This document shows, one piece after another, positions 1-7,175 of a DNA stretch of 8,134 nucleotides. Position 1 is the first letter of the stretch. The number at the start of each line of letters is the position of its first letter. Under the pieces are notes generated by a model, which was given only the letters and a program-made list of their open reading frames with translations, was not told the DNA's origin and searched no databases. The DNA comes from Desulfuromusa sp. GTDB lineage: Bacteria > Desulfobacterota > Desulfuromonadia > Desulfuromonadales > Geopsychrobacteraceae. Where the stretch lies: assembly GCA_023145655.1 (NCBI GenBank), contig JAGLDI010000023.1:1-8134 (forward strand), in the 5' to 3' direction. A program made the position numbers and the translations under genes.

Positions 1-312
1 CTGATAACCGCTCTGTTGATCGAAACTATCAATTTTTCTTCAATCTGGCAGGCGATCATCCCACTTCTCTATGGTGGTCTTTGTTCTGTCGGGATTGCCT
101 ATACCTTACAAATTATTGCACAACGGGACACCCATCCAGCCCATTCTGCAATCATTATGAGCCTGGAAGGTCTTTTTGCTGCAATTGGCGGTTGGCTGAT
201 CCTTGGGGAGGTTCTCTCGATGCGCGGGCTGTTAGGTTGTACACTGATGCTTGCCGGAATGTTCTTGTCACAAGCCCCTGGAATCTTTGGCCGACAAAAA
301 CAGACGGGTTAG
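1..312 (+). CDS. EamA/DMT-family transporter, C-terminal fragment (5' end outside window)
   Basis: The reading frame is open from base 1 to a TAG at 310-312, giving the last 103 residues of a protein whose start lies left of the window. It is very hydrophobic and shows about three to four membrane helices. The order is the one expected for the second EamA repeat: a helix with 'GGLCSVGIAYTLQIIAQ', a short polar turn with 'HPAHSAIIMSLEGLFAAIGG', then 'LILGEVLS', then a final helix 'GCTLMLAGMFLSQ'. The Glu in 'LxLGExLS' and the final 'G..L.LAG..L' are typical of drug/metabolite-transporter superfamily permeases. These are inner-membrane proteins of about 300 residues that export or import small metabolites. 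The substrate cannot be told from this piece. The protein ends in a short basic tail. It is followed on the same strand by ttcA after about 100 bases. Confidence 0.85.
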   Translation: MITALLIETINFSSIWQAIIPLLYGGLCSVGIAYTLQIIAQRDTHPAHSAIIMSLEGLFAAIGGWLILGEVLSMRGLLGCTLMLAGMFLSQAPGIFGRQKQTG

Positions 313-403
313 CGGTCTGATGACTGGAATCCAACGCAAGCGCTCTATTTTTTGCCGGACAATCCGATTTTCTTCAGTTTTCTACAAAGATATTTCTCAT
401 ACC

Positions 404-408
404 GGAGA
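404..408 (+). promoter_or_regulatory. Shine-Dalgarno GGAGA deciding the ttcA start
   Basis: GGAGA lies 6 bases before the GTG at 415-417. No comparable purine-rich site precedes the upstream in-frame TTG at 352, so this site favours the shorter ttcA product. Confidence 0.65.
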
Positions 409-414
409 CTCCAC

Positions 415-1185
415 GTGGCAGCAACGGATAAGCTCTTCCATCGCATCAAACGGCAGGTAGGTAAAGCAATTGGTGATTTTAATCTCATTGCAGAGGGGGA
501 TCGGATTGCAGTGGGAATATCAGGGGGGAAAGATTCTTATACCCTGCTCTATATCCTTGAGGCATTACGCAAAAAAGCACCGGTCAGATTCGAGTTAATT
601 CCCATCAATATTGATCCGGGATTTCCGGGGTATCACACAGCGGTGATTAAAGAGTATCTACAGCAGCAAAATTTTAACTGTATAATGACAAAAACCAACA
701 GTTATCAGATTATTGAGGAAAAACTGCGTCCCGGCAGCTCCTATTGTTCCTTTTGTGCTCGTTTAAGACGTGGCACTCTCTACGCTCAGGCAGAACGGCT
801 TCAATGTAATAAAATTGCCCTTGGACACCACCTCGATGATTTTATTGAAACCCTGCTTATAAACCAGTTCTATAGTGGGACTCTGGCAGCTATGAGTGCA
901 AAACTTCGCTCAAACAACAATAAACATACAGTTATCCGCCCACTGGTCTATGTTGAAGAGAGCATGATCCAGGGTTTCAGTGCCCAGAAAAACTTTCCTA
1001 TTGTCCACTGTTCCTGTCCGGTGGCAAAAGCAGATGAGCAAAAACGTCAACAGACGAAACAACTCATAAAAAAACTCTCCCTGGAGATCCCGGAGATACG
1101 CAACAGTTTGATCCATGCTATTGGTAATGCTCAACCGGCCCACCTCCTCGATCGACACTTAGTAAAAAACAATAGAGCCCTCTAA
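415..1185 (+). CDS. ttcA: TtcA-family tRNA 2-thiocytidine biosynthesis protein (PP-loop ATPase)
   Basis: Predicted cytoplasmic ATP-dependent enzyme that thiolates cytidine 32 of certain tRNAs; in the family it uses an iron-sulfur cluster. The product is 256 residues when started at GTG 415. That start has a well-spaced GGAGA, and the protein then begins with the family-like 'KLFHRIKRQVGKAIGDFNLI'. The frame stays open upstream to a TTG at 352 (277 residues), but the extra 21 residues look unlike the family and have no ribosome site. The PP-loop SGGKDS is at residues 36-41. The CxxC of 'SYCSFCARLRRG' gives Cys111 and Cys114. 'LGHHLDDFIETLL' begins near residue 136. A C-terminal Cys pair in 'HCSCPVAK' is at residues 199 and 201. 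The end 'GNAQPAHLLDRHL' resembles the family C-terminus. The length matches the short TtcA form rather than the roughly 310-residue E. coli protein. A TilS-like lysidine synthetase is less likely because of the CxxC motif. Confidence 0.88.
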   Translation: MAATDKLFHRIKRQVGKAIGDFNLIAEGDRIAVGISGGKDSYTLLYILEALRKKAPVRFELIPINIDPGFPGYHTAVIKEYLQQQNFNCIMTKTNSYQIIEEKLRPGSSYCSFCARLRRGTLYAQAERLQCNKIALGHHLDDFIETLLINQFYSGTLAAMSAKLRSNNNKHTVIRPLVYVEESMIQGFSAQKNFPIVHCSCPVAKADEQKRQQTKQLIKKLSLEIPEIRNSLIHAIGNAQPAHLLDRHLVKNNRAL

Positions 1186-1188
1186 TAG

Positions 1189-1218
1189 TTGACAGTTGGG
1201 GGTCGAAAAGAAAATAAT
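1189..1218 (+). promoter_or_regulatory. Sigma70-like promoter for the glucosaminidase gene
   Basis: A perfect -35 TTGACA (1189-1194) is separated by 18 bases from AATAAT (1213-1218), a 5/6 match to the -10 consensus. It begins 4 bases after the ttcA stop and points at the gene starting at 1284. Transcription would begin near 1225, leaving a leader of about 60 bases. A small inverted repeat TGAC-AAG-GTCA (1218-1228) spans the expected start site. This is a consensus match by eye only. Confidence 0.6.
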
Positions 1219-1240
1219 GACAAGGTCAATCTATGTAGAA

Positions 1241-1254
1241 TCTCTCCGGAGAGA
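1241..1254 (+). repeat. Perfect 14-base palindrome TCTCTCCGGAGAGA
   Basis: Every base pairs with its mirror partner, with no spacer. It lies about 16-30 bases downstream of the predicted transcription start and 29 bases before the start codon at 1284. It could be a dimeric-repressor operator, or in RNA a 5-bp stem with a CCGG loop. No U-tract follows, so it is not an intrinsic terminator. The binding factor is unknown. Confidence 0.5.
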
Positions 1255-1263
1255 ACAATCACC

Positions 1264-1282
1264 CCAATAAAAAGGCTATTGG
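1264..1282 (+). promoter_or_regulatory. Hairpin presenting the Shine-Dalgarno site in its loop
   Basis: CCAATA (1264-1269) and TATTGG (1277-1282) are exact reverse complements around the 7-base loop AAAAGGC. The loop contains the only good ribosome site, AAAAGG (1270-1275), 8 bases before the TTG start at 1284. The stem ends one base before the start codon. The stem is AT-rich, so it is probably weak, but the placement could affect translation initiation. The ribosome site also supports the TTG start. Confidence 0.45.
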
Positions 1283-1283
1283 T

Positions 1284-2057
1284 TTGAGAAAATATCCATT
1301 TCTATCAATATTGCTCATTTTCATCTTTTTTGCACTTATGGTCACAATATTTCTCCGCCTCCATCCTGAGGAGGAAAAGGTGGCGGAGCCTGAAATTGAA
1401 AAAACAAAGGGACAAGAAATACCAGCGACAAAAAAGAAACCCGTTATCCCGGGGATTAGTGTTCAGGAAAAAAAACGCCGCTTTACCGCAACAATTACCC
1501 CCCCGGTCCATCATGTCTATGTCGGCCTGATGCAGCAGTATCGGGAAACTGCGGAGCTAATACAAACTGATGAGAATCATGAGAAGCTTAAAGCCCTGAA
1601 ATCAAAATATAAAGTCACGACTGACGAAGAGTTGCTGATGGCCCTCAAACCACACCCTCAAAGCATTACCATTGCACAAGCGGCAATGGAAAGCTCTTGG
1701 GCAACGTCCCGTTTCTTTAAGGAGGCCAATAATGTTTTTGGCGTCTGGTCATTCAACAAAAATGAACCAAGAATAGCTGCCGCAGAGAACCGGGGCAGTA
1801 AAACTATCTGGTTAAAAAAATATAAGTCCATTGAGGATTCTATCCGTGACTACTATCGAACCCTCGCAACAGGACGTGCATATAAAGAATTCAGAGCACT
1901 AAAAATGAAAACCGATGACCCTTACAAATTGGTCAAAAAGCTGGATCACTACTCTGAAAAAGGGGCTTTGTACGGGAGAGAACTTGCTGAAATTATTCAC
2001 TTTAATAAGCTTGAAGTCTACGATCAACCACAAGAAACTTCATCAAATCAGCGCTAA
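1284..2057 (+). CDS. Membrane-anchored Bax/FlgJ-like glucosaminidase
   Basis: Probable peptidoglycan N-acetylglucosaminidase of the family containing E. coli Bax and the FlgJ C-terminal domain, acting in the periplasm. The 257-residue product starts at TTG, supported by AAAAGG 8 bases upstream. A later in-frame ATG (residue 19) would remove most of the membrane helix. Residues 2-3 are basic and about 7-26 form one hydrophobic helix without a clear cleavage site, so an N-in signal anchor is likely. A charged Lys/Glu-rich linker spans about 27-70. The catalytic domain runs from about 110 to 245. It has 'ITIAQAAMESSWATSRF' with the presumed catalytic Glu136, 'ANNVFGVWSF' (148-157), 'YKSIEDSIRDYYRTL' (180-194) and 'LDHYSEKGALYGRELAEII' (220-238), all close to Bax. 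It has its own promoter and faces the leftward operon tail to tail. The exact cellular role is unknown. Confidence 0.82.
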   Translation: MRKYPFLSILLIFIFFALMVTIFLRLHPEEEKVAEPEIEKTKGQEIPATKKKPVIPGISVQEKKRRFTATITPPVHHVYVGLMQQYRETAELIQTDENHEKLKALKSKYKVTTDEELLMALKPHPQSITIAQAAMESSWATSRFFKEANNVFGVWSFNKNEPRIAAAENRGSKTIWLKKYKSIEDSIRDYYRTLATGRAYKEFRALKMKTDDPYKLVKKLDHYSEKGALYGRELAEIIHFNKLEVYDQPQETSSNQR

Positions 2058-2081
2058 GAGACTGTCGCTAAATTCATGGTA

Positions 2082-3977
2082 TTATTTTTTCTTTTTCATA
2101 AACTTACTGAACAGTCCCCTTGACTGCGGTTCCTGCTCACGGCGTAGACTAATCAAGCGCAATTTACGCAATGCCTCGGTGCAATCGGGATTAGCCTGTA
2201 CTGCCATTTCGAAGGATTTCTCTGCCTGGCGCTCCTGTCCCTGAGACTGATAAACTTGAGCAAGATAGAGATGGGTCAGATCGAAACTCGGATTAATTTC
2301 CCGGGACGCCAACAATACCTCCATCGCCTGATTCTGAATCGGAATTTTCTCCGGAGCTGATTTAAATAATGACCAGGCAAAAAAGGTCATATATTCAGAT
2401 TCATCAGGACTCAATTTGATGGCTCGCTGAAAGGCTTTGGCTGCTGCACTAAAATTACGCACCTGCAGTAGAGCCTGCCCCTTTTGATAGGAAGTTTCAG
2501 CCTCAATTACTTGATTAATATCAATTGATTTTTTCGGTCCATTAACCAACTCATCCAGATACCCACCGCATGAATCCGAATCACTTAGAACCGTATATGC
2601 TTGGGTAATATACTGAAACATCTCATTAATTTTTTGACTCATTTCATTTGAAAGTCCACTGCCAAGGAAACGATCCGGGTGGTATTCTTTAGCCAGTCGA
2701 TAGTAAGATTTCCGGGCGTCTCCTGAGCCACACTGCCGCTTCAGCCCCAGTGCTTCAAAATAATCACAAGCCATAATACGCTGATAATCATCAAGAATTT
2801 TATGCCGGAGCTTTTCATCAATAATTTCGGGCCCGGCCTGACCTGAAAGTTCCTCAGTTGCAATTGGATCTGGAATCGCACTCCGTTCCAGCATTTCAGA
2901 GATCATTAGAGCAGTCAGTATCTTCTGAATTTCGCGCTTGGCCAATGGATGTTGTAGCAGAATCTGTTCCAGAGTTTCTACCCCCAGACATTTTTTAAAA
3001 ATCGCCGCGCCGCGCTTATTTAATTCGATATCCTGAAAACGATATTGCGGATTGCTCGCCTGTTTTAAATAAGTCTTATTGAAGGGGTAGAGAAATTCAT
3101 CCAGTTGCTTTGGCGGCCAGTAACGGTTGATCCCCTGCATAATAAGCGCAGCTGGCGTCAATTTAATTCTGGTAATGTTTTGTTTGAAATCTTTAGCTGG
3201 GACAAACTGGGAGGTTCCATCACGCCAGGCAAAAGTTGAAAGAAGTTTCTCTGTTACCTGGCGAACCAAAGCCGACTGTACCTCTTGTGGTGTCAATAAA
3301 CCCATCTCAATCAGAACCGTCCCCTGTAACCGCCCTGACTCCTCACTTTTCTCTACCGACTGATCACAATCAACCTGAGTGATGACCCCTTCATTGACCA
3401 ACATTCGACCCAGGCACTCACTGAGAACATTAGAACGGGCAAAAACTGGATAACCCTCTTTTATATAAATGACTTTTTTTGCTCCCCCGCGAATCAAGTG
3501 CAACAATCCTGTCGCCTTTTCCCGGTAAAGCTGCTGCAGTTGCAGCGGGATTGTGTAATCTGAAAGGAGCTGAATTTCAGGGGTGGTATCTTTCGCAGTT
3601 TTATTTGGCAGGAAAATCCGCTCTAACAATTTCTGCAAATCCTCCCCGTTGAAGGGTTTAAGGAGGAAATCATCAACGCCATAATCATTTTTTGCAGCGG
3701 ATATCTGTTCAGGGCTATGGAAAGTTGCGGTAACCATGACCACTGGAAGATTCTTGGTATTATCATGTTTTCGTAGCGCCCGACAGATATTAGGTCCAGA
3801 AATTTCCGGCATATTAATATCGATCAAAGCCAGGTCGTATTTTTCCAACAATAAGGTCTGCAAACCAATGGCACCACGATCAACGGTCTCAACCTGAAAA
3901 CCAGCGGCTGAGAGTGCCTGCTGTAAAAAATCACGAAGATCGCGATCATCATCAATAACCAAAATTTTTCTACTCAT
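2082..3977 (-). CDS. Multidomain response regulator: receiver, PATAN/DUF4388-like, J-domain, TPR
   Basis: This 631-residue cytoplasmic protein has no DNA-binding output domain. Residues 1-123 form a complete receiver: acidic pocket Asp9/Asp10, phosphoacceptor Asp53 in 'ALIDINMPEI', Thr83 and Lys107 in 'LLKPF'. About 138-262 resembles the PATAN/DUF4388 domain ('TGLLHLIRGGAKKVIYIKEG', then 'GLLTPQEVQSALVRQ'). About 300-365 is helical and unassigned. About 404-475 is a J-domain starting 'DYFEALGL', with 'RLAKEYHPDRF' carrying the intact HPD (433-435) that stimulates DnaK-type chaperones, and ending 'AYTVLSDSDS'. About 489-605 holds TPR-like helix pairs ('FSAAAKAFQRAIKLSPDES' and 'RQAEKSFEMAVQANPDCTEA'). 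The C-terminus is basic (KKKK). The ATG overlaps the glnE stop as ATGA, with GGAGA 9 bases upstream inside glnE, so translation is probably coupled. No kinase is visible here. A role in phosphorylation-controlled chaperone or partner recruitment is inference. Confidence 0.85.
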   Translation of the reverse strand: MSRKILVIDDDRDLRDFLQQALSAAGFQVETVDRGAIGLQTLLLEKYDLALIDINMPEISGPNICRALRKHDNTKNLPVVMVTATFHSPEQISAAKNDYGVDDFLLKPFNGEDLQKLLERIFLPNKTAKDTTPEIQLLSDYTIPLQLQQLYREKATGLLHLIRGGAKKVIYIKEGYPVFARSNVLSECLGRMLVNEGVITQVDCDQSVEKSEESGRLQGTVLIEMGLLTPQEVQSALVRQVTEKLLSTFAWRDGTSQFVPAKDFKQNITRIKLTPAALIMQGINRYWPPKQLDEFLYPFNKTYLKQASNPQYRFQDIELNKRGAAIFKKCLGVETLEQILLQHPLAKREIQKILTALMISEMLERSAIPDPIATEELSGQAGPEIIDEKLRHKILDDYQRIMACDYFEALGLKRQCGSGDARKSYYRLAKEYHPDRFLGSGLSNEMSQKINEMFQYITQAYTVLSDSDSCGGYLDELVNGPKKSIDINQVIEAETSYQKGQALLQVRNFSAAAKAFQRAIKLSPDESEYMTFFAWSLFKSAPEKIPIQNQAMEVLLASREINPSFDLTHLYLAQVYQSQGQERQAEKSFEMAVQANPDCTEALRKLRLISLRREQEPQSRGLFSKFMKKKK

Positions 3978-6900
3978 GACAAATTTTCTCCATCCGGAAC
4001 CTCTTGTGATTTGAGATATTTTTCAAGAAGTCCTCGAATCCCTTCTGTAACCAACTGATATTCTTTTAGAAGTGCCTTTTCTGCTTGTCGCCCCATACCA
4101 GCATAACCGAGGCTGATAGCCGCTTTTCTGAAGCCACTATTATGCGCGGAAAGCTCATTGATTGACTGATCATACAAAAGTCTTAATTTATTTTCCAATC
4201 TGCGTAGAAACTTATAACCGTTGATCAAAAGATTGGCGTCATTCTGCACCAAAATCTTATTTTCTGCCAGAGTTTTAAGTAATTCAACGGTATTCTGTAT
4301 GCGTAATGATTCAAACTTGGCAGCATGCAACAGCTGCAGGTATTGGGTGATAAATTCTACATCGACCATTCCGCCGCGTCCGGTCTTTATATTGAAATGA
4401 TCATCACCTTCTCGGGCATTTTCCTGCTCCATTCGCTGCCGCAGACGATAAATTTCTTCCCGTAAATCTACTGGAAGTGGACGTAAAAAAGCCAGTTGGG
4501 AGATAACCTTCTGCAACTTGTCAGTAAATTCTGCAGATCCACACACTGCCCGAGCCTTGGTCATTGCCTGTCTCTCCCAAGGTTGAGCCGACTCGTGATG
4601 ATACCTCTGGAACGCGGCTAAACTGGTGACGAGTGGTCCCTGGTTTCCTGACGGTCGCAAGCGGGTATCAATTTTATAAACTGCCCCTTCACGAGTCATT
4701 AAAGTCAGAACGGTAATGATCCGCTGCGCCAATTTTGCAAAATACTCGCTATTACTAAGCGACTTGAAGCGTCTGCCATCTGTCTCTGCCGTTGGCAGTG
4801 TTTCCCCCTCGTTCTCATAAATAAAAATAATATCCAAGTCTGAATGGTAATTCAGCTCGAGACCACCAAGTTTTCCCATGGCAATAACTGCAAAAGCCGT
4901 TTCCTGATCTTCTCCATCTTCCCCTTTTGAGAACGGAGCTCCAAATCGGGGGGATAGCTCCTGCCTAGCCATTTTCCATGCCTGCTCCAAACACGCTTCT
5001 GCAAGCCAGGATAACTGTTTGGCTCCCTCTCCCTGTCTCATCTGACCATGCAGATCATTAAGAGCAACACGCAGAAACTCCTCATTACGAAACCGCCGCA
5101 AACCATCTAACTGCTGCTCATAATCTTCTGTCAGACCCATTTGGGAGTCTAACTCCGCACTTAACTGCTGGCGATCCTTGGTTGCAATCGCATAGGATCG
5201 AAAGACCATCGTATCCAGTAATTCTGGCCGTTGAATAAATATCCGTGACAACAATTGGCTGGAACCAAACAGAGCAATCAAAAGCTTAACAATGTCAGGA
5301 TTTTCGACTAATAGTGAGAAAAAAGAGCTACTAGCACGGATAGCCCGTAAGAAAGCCTCCAGATTATTCAAGGCTTGATCAGGATCTGGTGAATCAAGCA
5401 ATTCTCTCATCAGCAGAGGTGCCAACCTTTCCAGACAGCGCCGACCCCGTCGAGTTAATCGTTTTTGCGGATCACCACCACGTAGCATCAATAAGCTGTT
5501 GTAAGCTGCATCAGGGTTGGTAAAACCCTTTTCCTCAAGAAGGTCTTTGACCAGATCAGGGTCCGATTCAGCGTCAAAAATAAAATTGACTTCGGGAGTA
5601 ATTTCCTGCTGCTCCTCAGCTACTGAATGGAAGAGGTCGTTGAAGATATGATTCACCTGCTGCCGATGTTCTTCAAGTGTAAGATAAAAATCTTCATAAC
5701 AGGAAAAACCACAACGCCGGGCGAGGAGATCAAGACTGGATTGATCCCGTGGCAAAGAATGGGTCTGCTGTTCCTGAACTACTTGAATACGATGCTCAAC
5801 CATCCGTAAAAATTGATAAGCCCTGCTCAGCGACTGTTGATCATCTGCCGAGATCAATTCTTCTGCTTGCAAAATTTGCAACATTTCCAAAGAATTCCGC
5901 TGCTGTAACTGCGGTTTGGTTCCACCATTGACCAACTGCTGTGTCTGAATAAAAAATTCGATCTCCCGGATTCCACCCCGACCTAATTTAAGATTACGCT
6001 CCCCCTCCTCCTTACGACTGAGGCTGGTATTGATCTTCTGCTTCATCAGCTTGATATCCTCGATCATGCCAAAGTCGAGATAACGCCGATAGATAAAAGG
6101 TTTGAGCCGCTTTAATAATTCTTTACCAAGGGCAATATCACCGGCAACCGGTCGTGCTTTGATCAGTGCCGCCCGTTCCCAACCCTGTCCCCAGGATTGA
6201 TAGTACGCCTCAGCACCATCGATAGAAATTGCCAGATCGCCATTATTTCCATCCGGCCTTAATCCCGTATCAACCCGAAACACAAAACCATCTTCGGTTA
6301 CCTGATGAAGAGCCCGAGTGATCAGCTCCGCCAATTTGACAAAATAGCGATGTAGACTGATTTTTTCAGTTCGACTACCACCGGTTACTTCACCATGAGA
6401 AGAAGAATAACAATAGATCAGGTCAATATCGGAGGAGAAATTCAGCTCATAACCGCCAAGCTTTCCCATCCCCAGAATTGTCATTGTCGCAATTCGAGGG
6501 ACCCCATCTGCTCCCTCTTGCAGCGGTTGTCCGTATTCATCCTGCAAGCGCAAGCTGCAAACATCATGGGCGCGCTGTAAACACGCTGCCGCAAGGCCAG
6601 AGAGTTCCTTCATCACCTCGACAAGAGAAGCCAGTCCACAAAGGTCACGACTGCCGATGCGTAAAATCTGTGCAGCTTTATAGGTCCTTAATCCCGATTT
6701 CAGAGCAAAAAAATCGACATTATCAGGGACAAGTTTACCCAGATCAACAAGCATCTGTGTTTCACTACAGGGATAATCTATCCCCCCAGCTACAAATAAA
6801 TTTTCAAAATAAATATTGCGGCGGCAAAGAATTCCCGCAAGAAACGGTGAACCACCCAAGACGGTCAGTAACTGTTGACAACGTGCTGGTTCCCGCAGAA

Positions 6901-7165
6901 CTGTAGTCAATTGATCGATGGCAACAACATCAAACAACCGCTCCAGGACATTAAGGGCACCATCAGGATCAACCGTTGTCAAAATCAGGGAAAAAACTCT
7001 GTTCAGAAGATCTTTATCCTGCAGGATGTCATCAATCGACCGCAGATTGTTTTTTGCTTTTTCCCCATCCAGCAGTTCAAGGTCATCGAGCCAGAGAACC
7101 AGCTGCTCTTCATCATGACCCAATAACGCCAACGTTTCCTTTATTTCTTGCTGTGTTGGAACCAT
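3974..7165 (-). CDS. glnE: Bifunctional glutamine synthetase adenylyltransferase / adenylyl-removing enzyme
   Basis: Adds AMP to, and removes it from, glutamine synthetase in response to PII signalling and glutamine; a cytoplasmic nitrogen-control enzyme. The 1063-residue product contains both nucleotidyltransferase halves. In the N-terminal, deadenylylating half, 'GMGKLGGYELNFSSDIDLIY' carries Asp246 and Asp248, with a third acid Asp299 in 'FRVDTGLRPDG' and 'GRGGIREIEF' at 395-404. In the C-terminal, adenylylating half, 'AMGKLGGLELNYHSDLDIIF' carries Asp776 and Asp778, with Asp833 in 'YKIDTRLRPSG' and 'GRGGMVDVEF' at 929-938. Both active sites look intact. The spacing between the two DxD pairs (530) is close to that remembered for E. 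coli GlnE (about 528), so the extra length over its 946 residues lies mostly at the two ends. I chose ATG 7165: it follows AAGGGG and lies 10 bases after the mtnA stop. The frame extends upstream to 7234, but that would overlap mtnA and add an atypical basic/hydrophobic stretch. It overlaps the next gene by 4 bases. Confidence 0.95.
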   Translation of the reverse strand: MVPTQQEIKETLALLGHDEEQLVLWLDDLELLDGEKAKNNLRSIDDILQDKDLLNRVFSLILTTVDPDGALNVLERLFDVVAIDQLTTVLREPARCQQLLTVLGGSPFLAGILCRRNIYFENLFVAGGIDYPCSETQMLVDLGKLVPDNVDFFALKSGLRTYKAAQILRIGSRDLCGLASLVEVMKELSGLAAACLQRAHDVCSLRLQDEYGQPLQEGADGVPRIATMTILGMGKLGGYELNFSSDIDLIYCYSSSHGEVTGGSRTEKISLHRYFVKLAELITRALHQVTEDGFVFRVDTGLRPDGNNGDLAISIDGAEAYYQSWGQGWERAALIKARPVAGDIALGKELLKRLKPFIYRRYLDFGMIEDIKLMKQKINTSLSRKEEGERNLKLGRGGIREIEFFIQTQQLVNGGTKPQLQQRNSLEMLQILQAEELISADDQQSLSRAYQFLRMVEHRIQVVQEQQTHSLPRDQSSLDLLARRCGFSCYEDFYLTLEEHRQQVNHIFNDLFHSVAEEQQEITPEVNFIFDAESDPDLVKDLLEEKGFTNPDAAYNSLLMLRGGDPQKRLTRRGRRCLERLAPLLMRELLDSPDPDQALNNLEAFLRAIRASSSFFSLLVENPDIVKLLIALFGSSQLLSRIFIQRPELLDTMVFRSYAIATKDRQQLSAELDSQMGLTEDYEQQLDGLRRFRNEEFLRVALNDLHGQMRQGEGAKQLSWLAEACLEQAWKMARQELSPRFGAPFSKGEDGEDQETAFAVIAMGKLGGLELNYHSDLDIIFIYENEGETLPTAETDGRRFKSLSNSEYFAKLAQRIITVLTLMTREGAVYKIDTRLRPSGNQGPLVTSLAAFQRYHHESAQPWERQAMTKARAVCGSAEFTDKLQKVISQLAFLRPLPVDLREEIYRLRQRMEQENAREGDDHFNIKTGRGGMVDVEFITQYLQLLHAAKFESLRIQNTVELLKTLAENKILVQNDANLLINGYKFLRRLENKLRLLYDQSINELSAHNSGFRKAAISLGYAGMGRQAEKALLKEYQLVTEGIRGLLEKYLKSQEVPDGENLS
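3987..3991 (-). promoter_or_regulatory. Shine-Dalgarno GGAGA for the receiver/J-domain gene, inside glnE
   Basis: Reading leftward, GGAGA lies 9 bases before the ATG at 3977-3975 and within the last codons of glnE. Together with the ATGA stop/start overlap, it indicates translational coupling between the two genes. Confidence 0.6.
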
Positions 7166-7169
7166 TTGT

Positions 7170-7175
7170 CCCCTT
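7170..7175 (-). promoter_or_regulatory. Shine-Dalgarno AAGGGG supporting the glnE start at 7165
   Basis: Reading leftward, the sequence TAAAAGGGGACAAATG joins the mtnA stop (TAA), this purine run and the glnE ATG. The gap from GGGG to ATG is 4 bases, slightly short but workable. It favours ATG 7165 over in-frame starts that would lie inside mtnA. Confidence 0.55.

Noticed and set aside
356..374. CGGA-CAA-TCCG hairpin followed by a T-rich stretch, as a terminator between the transporter gene and ttcA
   Set aside because: The stem is only 4 bp and the T-run is interrupted; too weak to call.
352..414. N-terminal extension of ttcA from TTG 352
   Set aside because: No ribosome site precedes it, the 21 extra residues do not resemble the family, and GTG 415 has a well-spaced GGAGA.
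313..414. Separate promoter for ttcA
   Set aside because: No pair of -35/-10 hexamers with acceptable spacing was found; ttcA may be co-transcribed with the transporter gene.
910..1158. 82-residue open frame on the - strand
   Set aside because: It is the antisense shadow of ttcA's conserved C-terminal region.
2050..2069. AGCG...CGCT pairing at the convergent junction as a terminator stem
   Set aside because: Only 4 bp with a 12-base loop, and 13 bases from the T-rich run.
6478..6906. 142-residue open frame on the + strand
   Set aside because: It lies entirely antisense to the conserved N-terminal half of glnE, has low-complexity composition and no family resemblance.
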